From an uncultured Lachnospiraceae bacterium (GTDB lineage: Bacteria; Bacillota; Clostridia; Lachnospirales; Lachnospiraceae): a stretch of 40,026 nt of DNA. Below, piece by piece: positions 24,875-33,261 of the stretch; positions within the stretch are counted from its first letter, which is position 1, and each line of letters begins with the position of its first letter. Where the stretch lies: the NCBI GenBank assembly GCA_947174185.1, contig CAMWHY010000009.1, positions 1 through 40,026 on the forward strand. Direction: 5' to 3'. Under the pieces are notes generated by a model that was not told the DNA's origin, searched no databases, and saw only the letters and a program-made list of their open reading frames with translations. Both the position numbers and the translations under genes were made by a program.

Positions 24875-25420
24875 ATGAGTAAAAAAGTATTAGTAATAAC
24901 GGGCAGTCCCCGAAAAAATGGAAATAGTTTTGCAATGACAGACGCTTTCATCAAGGCAGCTGAAGCAAAAGGACACACGGTTACGCGTTTTGACGCTGCA
25001 TTTAAAAAAGTAGGTGGTTGCAGGGCCTGCGAAACCTGTTTTTCCACAGGAAAGGCTTGTTCTTTTGATGATGATTTTAATACGATTGCTCCCGCTATTT
25101 TGGAAGCCGATGCAATTGTTTTTACGACCCCTGTTTACTGGTACTCTATTCCGGCGCAAATCAAGGGCGTCATTGATCGTGTTTTCTCCTTGGTTGTTGG
25201 CGGCAAGGATATTGCAGGAAAAGAGTGTGCGCTGATTACTTGCTGTGAGGAAGATGATATGACTGTTATGGACGGGGTTCGTATTCCCATTGAGCGAATG
25301 GCTGCATTGAATAAATGGAAAATGGTAGGGGAAGTTTTAATTCCCGGTGTATTAAATGTGGGGGATATTGATAAGACCGATGGCTGTAAAAAGGCGGCTG
25401 ATTTAGCCGATGTGATCTAA
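24875..25420 (+). CDS. Flavodoxin-fold NAD(P)H-dependent FMN reductase
   Basis: The 181-residue protein starts with VLVITGSPRKNGNSFAMTDAF, the FMN phosphate loop of the NADPH-dependent FMN reductase/iron-sulfur flavoprotein family. It has the paired cysteines GGCRACETCFSTGKACSFDDDF seen in ISF-type members, and TPVYWYSIPAQIKGVIDRVFSL. It probably reduces quinones or nitro compounds, or passes electrons, in the cytoplasm. AAGGAGGAG lies 7 bases before the ATG. It has its own promoter and a strong terminator. A clostridial ISF with a [4Fe-4S] cluster is the closest alternative reading. Confidence 0.87.
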   Translation: MSKKVLVITGSPRKNGNSFAMTDAFIKAAEAKGHTVTRFDAAFKKVGGCRACETCFSTGKACSFDDDFNTIAPAILEADAIVFTTPVYWYSIPAQIKGVIDRVFSLVVGGKDIAGKECALITCCEEDDMTVMDGVRIPIERMAALNKWKMVGEVLIPGVLNVGDIDKTDGCKKAADLADVI

Positions 25421-25440
25421 GATACGCTTTAAAGCGAAAG

Positions 25441-25480
25441 AGCGTCTGTTGGAAGAAAACCAATGGACGCTTTTTTATTT
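25441..25480 (+). terminator. Terminator after the FMN reductase gene
   Basis: AGCGTC-tg-TTGG (25441-25452) pairs with CCAA-tg-GACGCT (25460-25471), followed by TTTTTTATTTTT. Confidence 0.92.
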
Positions 25481-25506
25481 TTAAAAATAAACATTCTTGT
25501 TTTCTG

Positions 25507-25776
25507 CTAATCTGGAAAATTATATTTTTTCAACAAGATGATTTTTATTGTTTGTTTTATTCCGCACCATACCGCTAAGGCAAGAACCTGCTGTGCCACT
25601 CCAACCAGCCAAATCTCTATTGTATTTTCTTCATTCATTGGAAGATTTTCTTCTGAGAATTTTCTGCAAGCATCATTTTCCTGCTGGTCCGGGTTTAAGG
25701 AGGCTTTTTCTCCGCAAAAGGTGCAATAGAGGGAGAACGAAGAGATCAGTAATAGTGTAATCAATTTTCTGCGCAT
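25507..25776 (-). CDS. Small exported or membrane protein, function unknown
   Basis: The 89-residue product has a basic start and a hydrophobic segment (MRRKLITLLLISSFSLYC) that looks like a signal peptide or anchor. A polar, acidic middle (NPDQQENDACRKFSEENLPMNEENT) is followed by a second hydrophobic stretch (IWLVGVAQQVLALAVWCGI) and a basic tail. AAAGGA is 8 bases before the ATG and a consensus promoter lies just upstream, which argues that it is a real gene. No family is recognised. It is divergent from the XRE gene at 25946-26284, whose product may control it. Confidence 0.55.
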   Translation of the reverse strand: MRRKLITLLLISSFSLYCTFCGEKASLNPDQQENDACRKFSEENLPMNEENTIEIWLVGVAQQVLALAVWCGIKQTIKIILLKKYNFPD

Positions 25777-25809
25777 ATGTGATATCCTTTGTTAATGTAT
25801 TATGAACTT

Positions 25810-25837
25810 ATTATACCCCCAATGGATGTATTGTCAA
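25810..25837 (-). promoter_or_regulatory. Perfect-consensus promoter for the small protein
   Basis: On the minus strand TTGACA (25837-25832) and TATAAT (25815-25810) are 16 bases apart; both hexamers are perfect consensus. Confidence 0.8.
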
Positions 25838-25844
25838 TGAAAAA

Positions 25845-25861
25845 ATTCGCTATAAGCGAAT
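25845..25861. promoter_or_regulatory. Perfect 7-3-7 palindrome, likely XRE operator
   Basis: ATTCGCTATAAGCGAAT is a perfect dyad 8 bases upstream of the -35 box of the small-protein promoter and about 85 bases before the XRE gene. A further half-site ATTCGC is at 25888-25893, within the candidate XRE promoter (TTGTGT 25878-25883, TATAAA 25902-25907). Confidence 0.65.
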
Positions 25862-25945
25862 ATAATATAACAATAGTTTGTGTATGCATTCGCAAAAATC
25901 GTATAAAATTTATTACAAATAGTTAGATAATCAGAGGAAAAAAGA

Positions 25946-26284
25946 ATGTCTGCTTCTGGCTTAAAAATGGAAATAGGGAAAAGAGTCCACGATTTTAGAA
26001 TAGAACATCATTATACACAGGCGCAATTTGCTGAGATGATGGATGTTTCCGTCAATTTTTTGTCTGAAATTGAGAATGGAAAAAAGGGAATGTCACAAGA
26101 GACCATATGCAGATTATGCAGTTATTTTGACATCTCGGCAGATTATCTTTTATTCGGAACGGCTTCTAAACATGCAAGCGCGCAGAATCTTGTAGAAATA
26201 GCTACATCTTTGAATATTCAGGATCTGGAATTGGTAATAGATTATTTGATTTCGTTGAAAAAAATTAAAGAATTGAATATTTGA
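25946..26284 (+). CDS. XRE-family transcriptional regulator
   Basis: The 112-residue protein is a Cro/C1-type helix-turn-helix regulator: GKRVHDFRIEHHYTQAQFAEMMDVSVNFLSEIENGKKGMSQETICRLCSYFDISADYLLFG occupies residues 8-70, then a short amphipathic tail (VEIATSLNIQDLELVIDYLISLKKIKEL) for dimerisation. AGAGGAA precedes the ATG. It is divergent from a small membrane protein and has a palindrome with a repeated half-site between, so it probably represses that gene and itself. Confidence 0.88.
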   Translation: MSASGLKMEIGKRVHDFRIEHHYTQAQFAEMMDVSVNFLSEIENGKKGMSQETICRLCSYFDISADYLLFGTASKHASAQNLVEIATSLNIQDLELVIDYLISLKKIKELNI

Positions 26285-26315
26285 CAGGTTATGCAGCCTT
26301 CCACGGCGGGTCAAG

Positions 26316-26398
26316 GTAGCCAAAAGCGGTTGTTTATGTTATACTGACGGAATGGGAAATATGAGTAGCCAAAACCGGTTATTTATCTTGTATAATGA
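26316..26398 (+). promoter_or_regulatory. Duplicated promoter segment before the TtcA-like gene
   Basis: Copies at 26316-26347 and 26365-26398 both read GTAGCCAAAA(G/C)CGGTT(G/A)TTTAT and end in a -10-like box: TATACT (26340-26345) 17 bases after TAGCCA, and TATAAT (26391-26396) 19 bases after TAGCCA. The offset is 49 bp. They could be two promoters or one promoter with two activator sites. Confidence 0.6.
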
Positions 26399-26440
26399 AA
26401 TGGCGTGGTTCATGTGACGGGGCATAAGGAGATATCTGTA

Positions 26441-27277
26441 ATGGAAGATTTCTGTGGACGTGTGGAAACAGAGCTTAGAAAGCGTTATCATAAAAAGTTG
26501 TTTTCGCCGTTTGCGAAGGCGATTAATAGATACCAGCTCCTGCAGGAGCATGATAAGGTTGCGGTATGTATTTCCGGAGGCAAGGATTCCATGCTGATGG
26601 CGAAGTTGTTTCAGGAATTGCAGCGGCATCGGAAGTTTCCATTTGAACTGGTGTTTCTTGTAATGGATCCGGGGTATCGTGAGGAAAACCGTAAGATGAT
26701 CGAGTATAATGCGAAACTTCTTGGGATTCCCATCACAATATTTGAATCCGAGATCTTTGATGCGGTATATGAGATCGAAAAGTCGCCATGTTACCTCTGC
26801 GCAAGAATGCGGCGGGGGCATCTGTATCATAAGGCGAAAGAGCTGGGATGCAATAAAATTGCGCTGGGTCATCACTATGATGATGTGATTGAGACGATCC
26901 TAATGGGAATGCTTTATGGAGGGCAGATCCAGAGCATGATGCCCAAGCTGCATAGCACGAATTTTGAGGGAATGGAGCTGATCCGTCCCATGTATCTGAT
27001 CCGCGAGGCGGATATCAAGCGATGGCGGGATGAGAACGGGCTGCGGTTTTTACAGTGCGCATGCCGGTTTACGGAACGCTGCGCAGCACGCGGCGCCGAT
27101 GAGCCTATGGAATCCAAACGGCAGGAAGTAAAGGAACTGATTGCGCAGATGAAAAAAGGGAATCCTTTTGTGGAATCCAATATCTTTAAGAGTGTGGAAA
27201 ATGTATCACTGGACACAGTGATCGCATATAAGAAAAAAGGAAAAAAGATATCGTTTCTGGATGAGTATGACAGTTGA
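26441..27277 (+). CDS. TtcA/TilS-family ATP pyrophosphatase, probable tRNA thiolation-type protein
   Basis: The 278-residue protein is a PP-loop ATP pyrophosphatase with the loop S45-GGKDS50 (VAVCISGGKDSM), the C117-x2-C120 pair (CYLCARMRRG), GHHYDDVIET and a later cysteine-rich stretch FLQCACRFTERCA. This layout is that of TtcA, which makes 2-thiocytidine in tRNA using a [4Fe-4S] cluster. A second frame-open ATG at 26405 exists, but AAGGAG is 9 bases before 26441. It is followed at 18 bases by serine acetyltransferase, so the operon may link cysteine supply and sulfur transfer. In Clostridia many TtcA-like paralogues have unknown targets. Confidence 0.87.
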   Translation: MEDFCGRVETELRKRYHKKLFSPFAKAINRYQLLQEHDKVAVCISGGKDSMLMAKLFQELQRHRKFPFELVFLVMDPGYREENRKMIEYNAKLLGIPITIFESEIFDAVYEIEKSPCYLCARMRRGHLYHKAKELGCNKIALGHHYDDVIETILMGMLYGGQIQSMMPKLHSTNFEGMELIRPMYLIREADIKRWRDENGLRFLQCACRFTERCAARGADEPMESKRQEVKELIAQMKKGNPFVESNIFKSVENVSLDTVIAYKKKGKKISFLDEYDS

Positions 27278-27295
27278 TAAGGAAAGGTAAAAAAT

Positions 27296-28282
27296 ATGGC
27301 ACAGGATATTAAAAAGGTCATCGCTGCTGCTGCTGCGGGGCTTAGCGGAAATTACCGGTCACAGGAGATCTTTGAAGTCAGTATCGGGGTGAAGCTGCCG
27401 AATCGTTCGGAGATCATCGAGGTGGTTGATGAGGTTCGCCGACTGATGTTTCCCGGATATTTTGGTGATGAGAATACGGCTTATGTTTCGCTGGAGAGCT
27501 TTGCAGGCAATACACTGGCGGGAGTTTATGAAAAGCTGTTTAAGCAGATCAAAACAGCTCTTTTATATAAGACGGGCAGTAAGGAAGAATTGCAGGGCAG
27601 GCAGGAAGCAGAAAGCCGGAGAGAGGCGGACGCAGCAGACCGGGAAATTTGTCAGACAGAAAAGATGACGGAACAGCAGATCAGAAATCAGGCAGAGGAT
27701 CTTACACTGCAGTTTATCGGGCGTCTTCCTGAGATACAGAAGCTTTTGTTCAAGGATGTGGAGGCGGAGCTGACAGGGGATCCTGCAGCAAACAGTAAGG
27801 AGGAGATCATATTCTCTTATCCGGGTATCTTTGCAATTTTTGTTTATCGGATCGCGCATGAGCTGTATCGCCTGAATGTACCGTATATTCCCAGGATTAT
27901 GACGGAGTATGCTCATGGCAAGACGGGGATCGACATCAATCCCGGTGCGGAGATCGGAGAGTTTTTTTTCATTGACCATGGTACGGGTATCGTGATTGGC
28001 GAGACCACGAGGATCGGTGATCATGTGAAGATCTATCAGGGCGTGACGCTTGGCGCATTGTCCACCCAGAAAGGGCAGGCGCTTTCCGGAGTAAAGCGCC
28101 ATCCGACGATTGAAGATAATGTGGTCATCTATGCCAATACGACGATCCTTGGCGGAGAGACAGTTATTGGAAGAAATTCCGTAGTAGCGGGCAATTCCTT
28201 TGTGACCGAGTCGATCCCGCCTGACACGAAGGTATCGGCATATCTACCGGAACTGCAATATAAAAGCAGGAAAAAAGATTAA
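27296..28282 (+). CDS. cysE: Serine O-acetyltransferase
   Basis: The 328-residue enzyme makes O-acetylserine from serine and acetyl-CoA, the first step of cysteine synthesis. The left-handed beta-helix (hexapeptide repeats) and active site are clear: [53 protein letters not shown], then [32 protein letters not shown]. The N-terminal helical domain is of the longer clostridial kind. Residues about 97-140 are an unusual Glu/Gln/Arg-rich insert ([22 protein letters not shown]). GGAAAGG precedes the ATG. Confidence 0.93.
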   Translation: MAQDIKKVIAAAAAGLSGNYRSQEIFEVSIGVKLPNRSEIIEVVDEVRRLMFPGYFGDENTAYVSLESFAGNTLAGVYEKLFKQIKTALLYKTGSKEELQGRQEAESRREADAADREICQTEKMTEQQIRNQAEDLTLQFIGRLPEIQKLLFKDVEAELTGDPAANSKEEIIFSYPGIFAIFVYRIAHELYRLNVPYIPRIMTEYAHGKTGIDINPGAEIGEFFFIDHGTGIVIGETTRIGDHVKIYQGVTLGALSTQKGQALSGVKRHPTIEDNVVIYANTTILGGETVIGRNSVVAGNSFVTESIPPDTKVSAYLPELQYKSRKKD

Positions 28283-28306
28283 TTAGAATGATGTGGAGGT
28301 TTTAAG

Positions 28307-29272
28307 ATGGGTTCTGAAAAAAAATACGCTGTTTTGATCGATGGTGACAATGTTGCCCCTAAATATCTGAAAGCGATTCTGGACGAGGTTTCCGACCATG
28401 GGGTAGCGACTTATAAGCGTATCTACAGCGATTGGACAGACCGTCTTCGTTCCGGCTGGAAGCAGCCGATCCTGGAACATTCCGTACTGCCGGTGCAGCA
28501 GTACAGTTATACTACCGGAAAGAACGCTACCGATTCCGCAATGATCATAGATGCGATGGATATCTTATATACAGGAAATGTTGATGGATTTTATCTGGTG
28601 ACAAGCGATAGTGATTTTACGAGACTGGCTGCAAGACTGCGTGAAGCGGGCAAAGAAGTCGTCGGTATCGGTGAGGCTAAAACGCCAAAGGCTTTCCGCA
28701 GCGCGTGCAACAGTTTTAAGTTGTTAGAAGTTATTTATAACGATGAGGAAATGGAAGAGATCACGGCGAAAAAAGGCAGTACACGGAAAACTACCAAAAA
28801 AGAAAACAAACTGGAAGTGACGGACCTTTCAGAGATTGAAAATGCTATCTGTAAGATTATTGATGAAAATTCCAATAAAGGAAAAGATACCTACATCGGT
28901 GAGGTCGGAAGCAAGCTGACCAATAAATATCCGGATTTTGACGTACGTAACTATGGCTGTACCAAATTGAGTACGCTTCTGGAAGATAAGATGAGCAATT
29001 TCATGCTGCAAAAGAAGAACAGCAGCACTGTGATCATGTTTAAAAGCACGGACATTGAGAAGGAAGATGTGGAGCAGGAGATCATTCACATTCTCAGAAA
29101 GCATGGCGGTGAATGCAACAACATGGCAATTATTAATGAAGGTCTGAAGGCATGGAATTCCAATTTCTCCGCTAAAAAGCTGGGATATAGCAAGTTCTCG
29201 GATTATCTGCAGTCCTTTACGGAGATTCTGGAAGTAAAGAATAATGAAGTAAGATTACTAAAAAAGGGTTGA
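28307..29272 (+). CDS. NYN-domain nuclease with two C-terminal OST-HTH/LOTUS domains
   Basis: The 321-residue protein has an N-terminal NYN (PIN-like, LabA/DUF88) nuclease domain: AVLIDGDNV (D12, D14), KNATDSAMIIDAMDILY, VTSDSDFTRLAARLREAGKEVVGIG, with acidic residues for Mg2+. Two OST-HTH/LOTUS domains follow at about residues 175-245 and 250-318 (LTNKYPDFDVRNYGCTKLSTLLE; LKAWNSNFSAKKLGYSKFSDYLQSF). LOTUS domains bind RNA, so the protein is predicted to be a ribonuclease, possibly acting on specific or structured RNA. It starts 24 bases after cysE and is likely co-transcribed. Confidence 0.9.
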   Translation: MGSEKKYAVLIDGDNVAPKYLKAILDEVSDHGVATYKRIYSDWTDRLRSGWKQPILEHSVLPVQQYSYTTGKNATDSAMIIDAMDILYTGNVDGFYLVTSDSDFTRLAARLREAGKEVVGIGEAKTPKAFRSACNSFKLLEVIYNDEEMEEITAKKGSTRKTTKKENKLEVTDLSEIENAICKIIDENSNKGKDTYIGEVGSKLTNKYPDFDVRNYGCTKLSTLLEDKMSNFMLQKKNSSTVIMFKSTDIEKEDVEQEIIHILRKHGGECNNMAIINEGLKAWNSNFSAKKLGYSKFSDYLQSFTEILEVKNNEVRLLKKG

Positions 29273-29287
29273 GCAAAGGGTTTTATA

Positions 29288-30604
29288 TTAGTATCCTACG
29301 CAGATACCGCAGATGGCAAAATAGTCTCCGGTACTGTCATCGGAAGGTTTTAGTTCGATCAGATGCGACTCAGAGTTATCGTTTTTATAACATTCTACAT
29401 AGTCGCAGCAGCTGCCCCAGCCGCCGCTGTAATCTGCATCAATCGTTGTAACGCATACCCCGTCAACATAGACGTCATATTGTCCGCTCATGCCGTCGGT
29501 GGTCTGGTAAAAAACAATGCCTGCCTCGCAGCTTGTGATCTCAAAAGAGATCGTTCCGCCGGTTGTAGTTGCCCATCCATCTGTATGAGAAAGCGCCGAA
29601 GGAATATCGGTCTGTGCAAAACCGTCCATAGCGACAGGAGTAATATCCGAAGCATAAAGCAGGTCGGCGTTTTCAAATCTTGATCTGGTCAGAGTATCTT
29701 CTGTTACTACATATTCCGGATAAACAGCCGTATTGATTTCAGAAAGTGTACTACAATAAAATTGAGTTAAAAGATGAGCGATCAAAGCATGTCCGCCATT
29801 TGCCGGATGAACACCGTCCGGATCGCCTACGTCTTCCCAGGAAAGAGTTCCATTTTTTCTGCCTTCAGAGAGGACGGCAGCATAATTGATCGTGCTGACG
29901 TTTAGTTTAAATGCTGCCTGCGCATGTTCCGTAGCGTAATTATACTCCTGCTCAGTGCCTAATAGTAAGGCAATAACGGCAGGCTCATTATCAGACAGGA
30001 GGATTGCACGTAAAAGACTTTCGTAGGTCTCTTTGTTCCAGGATCGATAATCATTCACTGAGAATTCCGTAATCACCAAGTCAGGTTCATAGACAAGAAC
30101 ATCATCCTGCAATCTATGTACGCCAAGATAGGAGTCCGTTGCACCGATCCCCGCATTAATATAGTTAATTGTAGCGTCAGGAAAGGTATCTTCCCACCAT
30201 TTTGTAGAAAGATACGCATAGCAGGAAGTGCCTTTGGGAAATGCATTAGAGCCGTCTGTGATCGATCCGCCGATGTATGCGATGGTGATTTCCTCTCCAT
30301 GAGCGGCACGTTCCATAACATTCATAAGGCGGTACAGGTTGCCGGGATTCTGGATGCCGGTATCGATCATTTCTTCGGTTACGGTCAGGTTTCCGGTATC
30401 TGTAGGAGTTGCCATAGCTGCAATCAGGTCGGGGGATATTCTGCTATCTGCGGAAGTTCCAGCAACATTGTCGGAAGGGCTGTTTTCAGCGTTGCCGCTT
30501 TGCACCGAATGGCATCCTGTAAGAGTTAATATCAGAACTGTGCTTAAGACGACAGATCCCTTGATGCATTTAATGATATTTTTTGTTTGAGATATATGTC
30601 TCAT
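29288..30604 (-). CDS. SGNH-hydrolase (GDSL-type) lipoprotein
   Basis: The 438-residue protein has a signal peptide ending in a lipobox (LTLTGC, Cys31). The SGNH core starts with TIAYIGGSITDGSNAFPKGT (the nucleophile serine is in GGSIT), then INAGIGATDSYLG and ITEFSVNDYR, and ends with DPDGVHPANGGHAL carrying the catalytic Asp and His. The C-terminal 150 residues (SHTDGWATTTGGTISFEITSCEAGI...YDVYVDGV) form a beta-rich accessory domain, perhaps carbohydrate binding. It would remove acetyl or other acyl groups from a sugar polymer at the cell surface. AAGGAG is 7 bases before the ATG at 30604. It is the last gene of the sugar-uptake operon. Confidence 0.85.
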   Translation of the reverse strand: MRHISQTKNIIKCIKGSVVLSTVLILTLTGCHSVQSGNAENSPSDNVAGTSADSRISPDLIAAMATPTDTGNLTVTEEMIDTGIQNPGNLYRLMNVMERAAHGEEITIAYIGGSITDGSNAFPKGTSCYAYLSTKWWEDTFPDATINYINAGIGATDSYLGVHRLQDDVLVYEPDLVITEFSVNDYRSWNKETYESLLRAILLSDNEPAVIALLLGTEQEYNYATEHAQAAFKLNVSTINYAAVLSEGRKNGTLSWEDVGDPDGVHPANGGHALIAHLLTQFYCSTLSEINTAVYPEYVVTEDTLTRSRFENADLLYASDITPVAMDGFAQTDIPSALSHTDGWATTTGGTISFEITSCEAGIVFYQTTDGMSGQYDVYVDGVCVTTIDADYSGGWGSCCDYVECYKNDNSESHLIELKPSDDSTGDYFAICGICVGY

Positions 30605-30630
30605 GGTGCAACTCCTTATGATAAGATAAG

Positions 30631-30662
30631 TTAAAAAATGGCGGACAAATCTGTCCGCCATT
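30631..30662 (-). terminator. Terminator or attenuator between the two lipoprotein genes
   Basis: AATGGCGGACA (30637-30647) pairs with TGTCCGCCATT (30652-30662), followed on the minus strand by TTTTTT. Only part of the operon transcription should pass into the SGNH gene. Confidence 0.9.
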
Positions 30663-30683
30663 CATGGATTCCTGTTTGGCTGA

Positions 30684-31529
30684 TTATCTTACAGTAATGG
30701 AAGTAATATGGGGATTGGCGCCATTATACCAGTAAAGGAAACCTTCCATGCTGACAACATCGCCGATTTGAAGATTCTTAACAGCGGCATATACGTCCGT
30801 TGTATTATCACACAGATAAGATTCCACTACAAAGGAATAAGTCTCGCCATTGGCGGAAACATTGAAATAAAGATCATCGCCATCGGTTCCTGAATTATCC
30901 CAGTTATACATAAATGCTTCTCCATTGCCGGCATCTTCTACAGTCATATCTGTGAAGGATACCAGTTCATTCTGATGAGCGATCAGTTCATCTTCTACGC
31001 CAAGGATATCCGTTACATCCAAAGGCTCAGCGACAAAGTTACCGTCAATGATCTCAAAAGTAGCATCCATGATCTCAATCTCGCCGGACCATTCGCCCTT
31101 AAAACCTGTTACACGGATTTTTGTGCCAACGGTCAGTTTCTCATAGTCTTCTTCGGAACATGCCATTTCATAGATAAAATAAGCGCCATCTTCATCCTGT
31201 GTATAGATGGTTGCCTTATCCTCCCACCAAGCCTGTTTTGCCTGTACATAGGTCTCCACAACGACCGGTGTATCCAGATCAGCAGCCATGTATTCTGCAT
31301 AAGTCATAACACCATTGGCGTTATTAACGTCATTGGCAGATCCTTCTTCAGGGCTTGTCTCCGTATTTCCCGAAGCGTCGCCGACATCATTGCGATCTGT
31401 TTCAGTTTCATTTGTTGCATCCGTTCCAGTTCCATCAGATGCAGGGTTCTCTGTTCCACTACATCCGCTTAGTGCAACTGCCATCGAAAGAATAGCTGCT
31501 GCCATCAGTGCTAAATAATGTTTTTTCAT
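30684..31529 (-). CDS. OB-fold-like lipoprotein, function unknown
   Basis: The 281-residue product has a signal peptide and lipobox (ALSGC, Cys23), a Thr/Asp/Glu-rich linker (about 25-70), then a beta-rich domain that may be two OB-like barrels: TPVVVETYVQAKQAWWEDKATIYTQDEDGAYFIYEM, and LVSFTDMTVEDAGNGEAFMYNWDNS...IGDVVSMEGFLYWYNGANPHITSITVR. The phrases 'KVGTKIRVTGF' and 'GDVVSMEGFLYWYN' are typical of bacterial OB-fold domains. No catalytic residues are evident. It could capture sugar, nucleotides or peptide for the ABC system. GGGAGA precedes the ATG. Its transcript is cut by the terminator at 30631-30662. Confidence 0.7.
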   Translation of the reverse strand: MKKHYLALMAAAILSMAVALSGCSGTENPASDGTGTDATNETETDRNDVGDASGNTETSPEEGSANDVNNANGVMTYAEYMAADLDTPVVVETYVQAKQAWWEDKATIYTQDEDGAYFIYEMACSEEDYEKLTVGTKIRVTGFKGEWSGEIEIMDATFEIIDGNFVAEPLDVTDILGVEDELIAHQNELVSFTDMTVEDAGNGEAFMYNWDNSGTDGDDLYFNVSANGETYSFVVESYLCDNTTDVYAAVKNLQIGDVVSMEGFLYWYNGANPHITSITVR

Positions 31530-31622
31530 AATATCTCCCTTTCTAAAATCTCTGATTTTCTATTTTTCCTCGTTATTGTACTAAGCAATATCGGATTAAT
31601 CAATATATTTTTCTACAAAAAA

Positions 31623-33218
31623 TCAGTTCCTTTTCGCCTTCCTGTGTTCAAAGATGACATATATCAGGATAAAGATCCACACAACAGCTAGAGAAGTAAG
31701 CAGTATAACGGCAGTATCCGGAAGAGGACCAAGTTCTGCTTTGGCATTTGCTGAGGCTCCTTCCTGATTCAGACGGTACAGGGAAGTGATATCGCTGTAT
31801 AGGTTTTCAATATACTGATCGTCGATCGTTTCACCGCGGCGGACTGATTTTACGGTATTTTCGATCAATTGTCCCGCTGCGTCGCGCAGAGAGGCAGAAC
31901 CGTTAAATACAGGTGTTACAAAGGTATTGGCGGTATAGTCCAGTAAAAGCATGGAAGCAGCGATCTTAACGTCATAATAGGTAGTGTTATTTTCCCCTTT
32001 TCTGGAAAGATAATTCTGATATTCTGTACTGTTCTGCGCCCGGGTGGTAACAGGGATATAGCCTTCCGTTTCGGCGTAAGCAATCTGGACGTCGTTGGTT
32101 AGAAGATACTGCGCAAAAAGCCAGGAAGCCAGAACTTCCTGAGGATCGCTTTTATTAAAGATGCAGATGGAAGGTCCCTGTGAGATCATCTGCGTATTTG
32201 TCGGATCAAATTGCGGAATTGGCATGACGACTGTTTCAAACTCCACTTTCTGGTCTTCGCTGATATCGGAAAGTGGGGCGTCAGAGCCCATCCATGTTGC
32301 GCCGGCAGTAGAATCAATGGCGAAGATGCACTGTCCCGCATTGAGAAAATTGGCGGGATAGCTGGAGATCTTAAATGTTGAAAACGCCCTGCTTTCTCCG
32401 TGCTGCGCAATCATATATAAAAGATCGGTCGTCGTATCATTAAACAGCTCGATGGTTCCGTCTTCGGTAGAATATCCCGCGCCGCGCTGTTTTAACATCT
32501 GGATCATCATATTGTCTGTTGATTTATAGATAAAGGGGATGAGGACGTTCTGCCCATTGACGATAAAGTTGCCGTCCTCGTCCTTTTCCATGGCAGCTTC
32601 TGACACTTCCCAGATAAAATCCCATGTCATTATATTTGGAAGAGTATAGCCAAGCGCTTCCACATAGGTTTTATTGATATAGCAGGCTTCGGTGGAGCGC
32701 ATGTAAGGGATTGCGTAGTATGCATCCTGAAAACGGCATTCTTCCAAAAACTTGGAAATGATTTCCTCCTGTGAGACGGAGTCGAATAAGATTTCGCTGC
32801 CGCCTAATCCGTATCGTTCATCAGTGAACAGACCGTTCAGCGGTACGACGGTATTGCTGCCTGTAAGATAGGTGGCAATGTGGTCGGGGTAGGTAATACA
32901 GACATTGGGTGTCGTGTTGGTAGCGATATTCGTGATGACGTCATTATAAATTGTGCCGTAATTCGTGTAAAGACGCAGATTGACGGTGACATTGGGATAG
33001 AACTCCTGAAAATCCTCAATCGCCTGTTTGTAGATATCGGTCTGTGTCTTATTAGTATCATTTTTTGCCCAGAAGGTAATCGTGATCGGCTGCGTGGTAT
33101 CAAAGGCATCAGGAATTTCAAAAGTATTATTATCCTGAGAACCGTGACAGGCGGTGAAGCAGAGAATGAAGATGACCGAAAGCAGCAGGAAATAACAAAC
33201 TCTTTTTTTCATTACCAT
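31623..33218 (-). CDS. Sugar ABC transporter solute-binding lipoprotein with C-terminal membrane helix
   Basis: The 531-residue protein has a lipobox FTAC (Cys24) after a hydrophobic signal, then a family 1 extracellular solute-binding fold (PITITFWAKNDTNKTQTDIYKQAIEDFQEFYPNVTVNLRLY; CVTYPDHIATYLT-like segment; RMRSTEACYINKTYVEALGYTLP). Unusually, the last 30 residues (TAVILLTSLAVVWIFILIYVIFEHRKAKRN) are a membrane helix with a basic end, so the protein could be anchored at both ends. GGAGG lies 7 bases before the ATG at 33218. The two permeases and ATPase upstream complete the uptake system, probably for an oligosaccharide. Confidence 0.88.
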   Translation of the reverse strand: MVMKKRVCYFLLLSVIFILCFTACHGSQDNNTFEIPDAFDTTQPITITFWAKNDTNKTQTDIYKQAIEDFQEFYPNVTVNLRLYTNYGTIYNDVITNIATNTTPNVCITYPDHIATYLTGSNTVVPLNGLFTDERYGLGGSEILFDSVSQEEIISKFLEECRFQDAYYAIPYMRSTEACYINKTYVEALGYTLPNIMTWDFIWEVSEAAMEKDEDGNFIVNGQNVLIPFIYKSTDNMMIQMLKQRGAGYSTEDGTIELFNDTTTDLLYMIAQHGESRAFSTFKISSYPANFLNAGQCIFAIDSTAGATWMGSDAPLSDISEDQKVEFETVVMPIPQFDPTNTQMISQGPSICIFNKSDPQEVLASWLFAQYLLTNDVQIAYAETEGYIPVTTRAQNSTEYQNYLSRKGENNTTYYDVKIAASMLLLDYTANTFVTPVFNGSASLRDAAGQLIENTVKSVRRGETIDDQYIENLYSDITSLYRLNQEGASANAKAELGPLPDTAVILLTSLAVVWIFILIYVIFEHRKAKRN

Positions 33219-33261
33219 AATAATCCTCCATGTCAAAGCAATTTGAGGCTCTGACTCAAAT

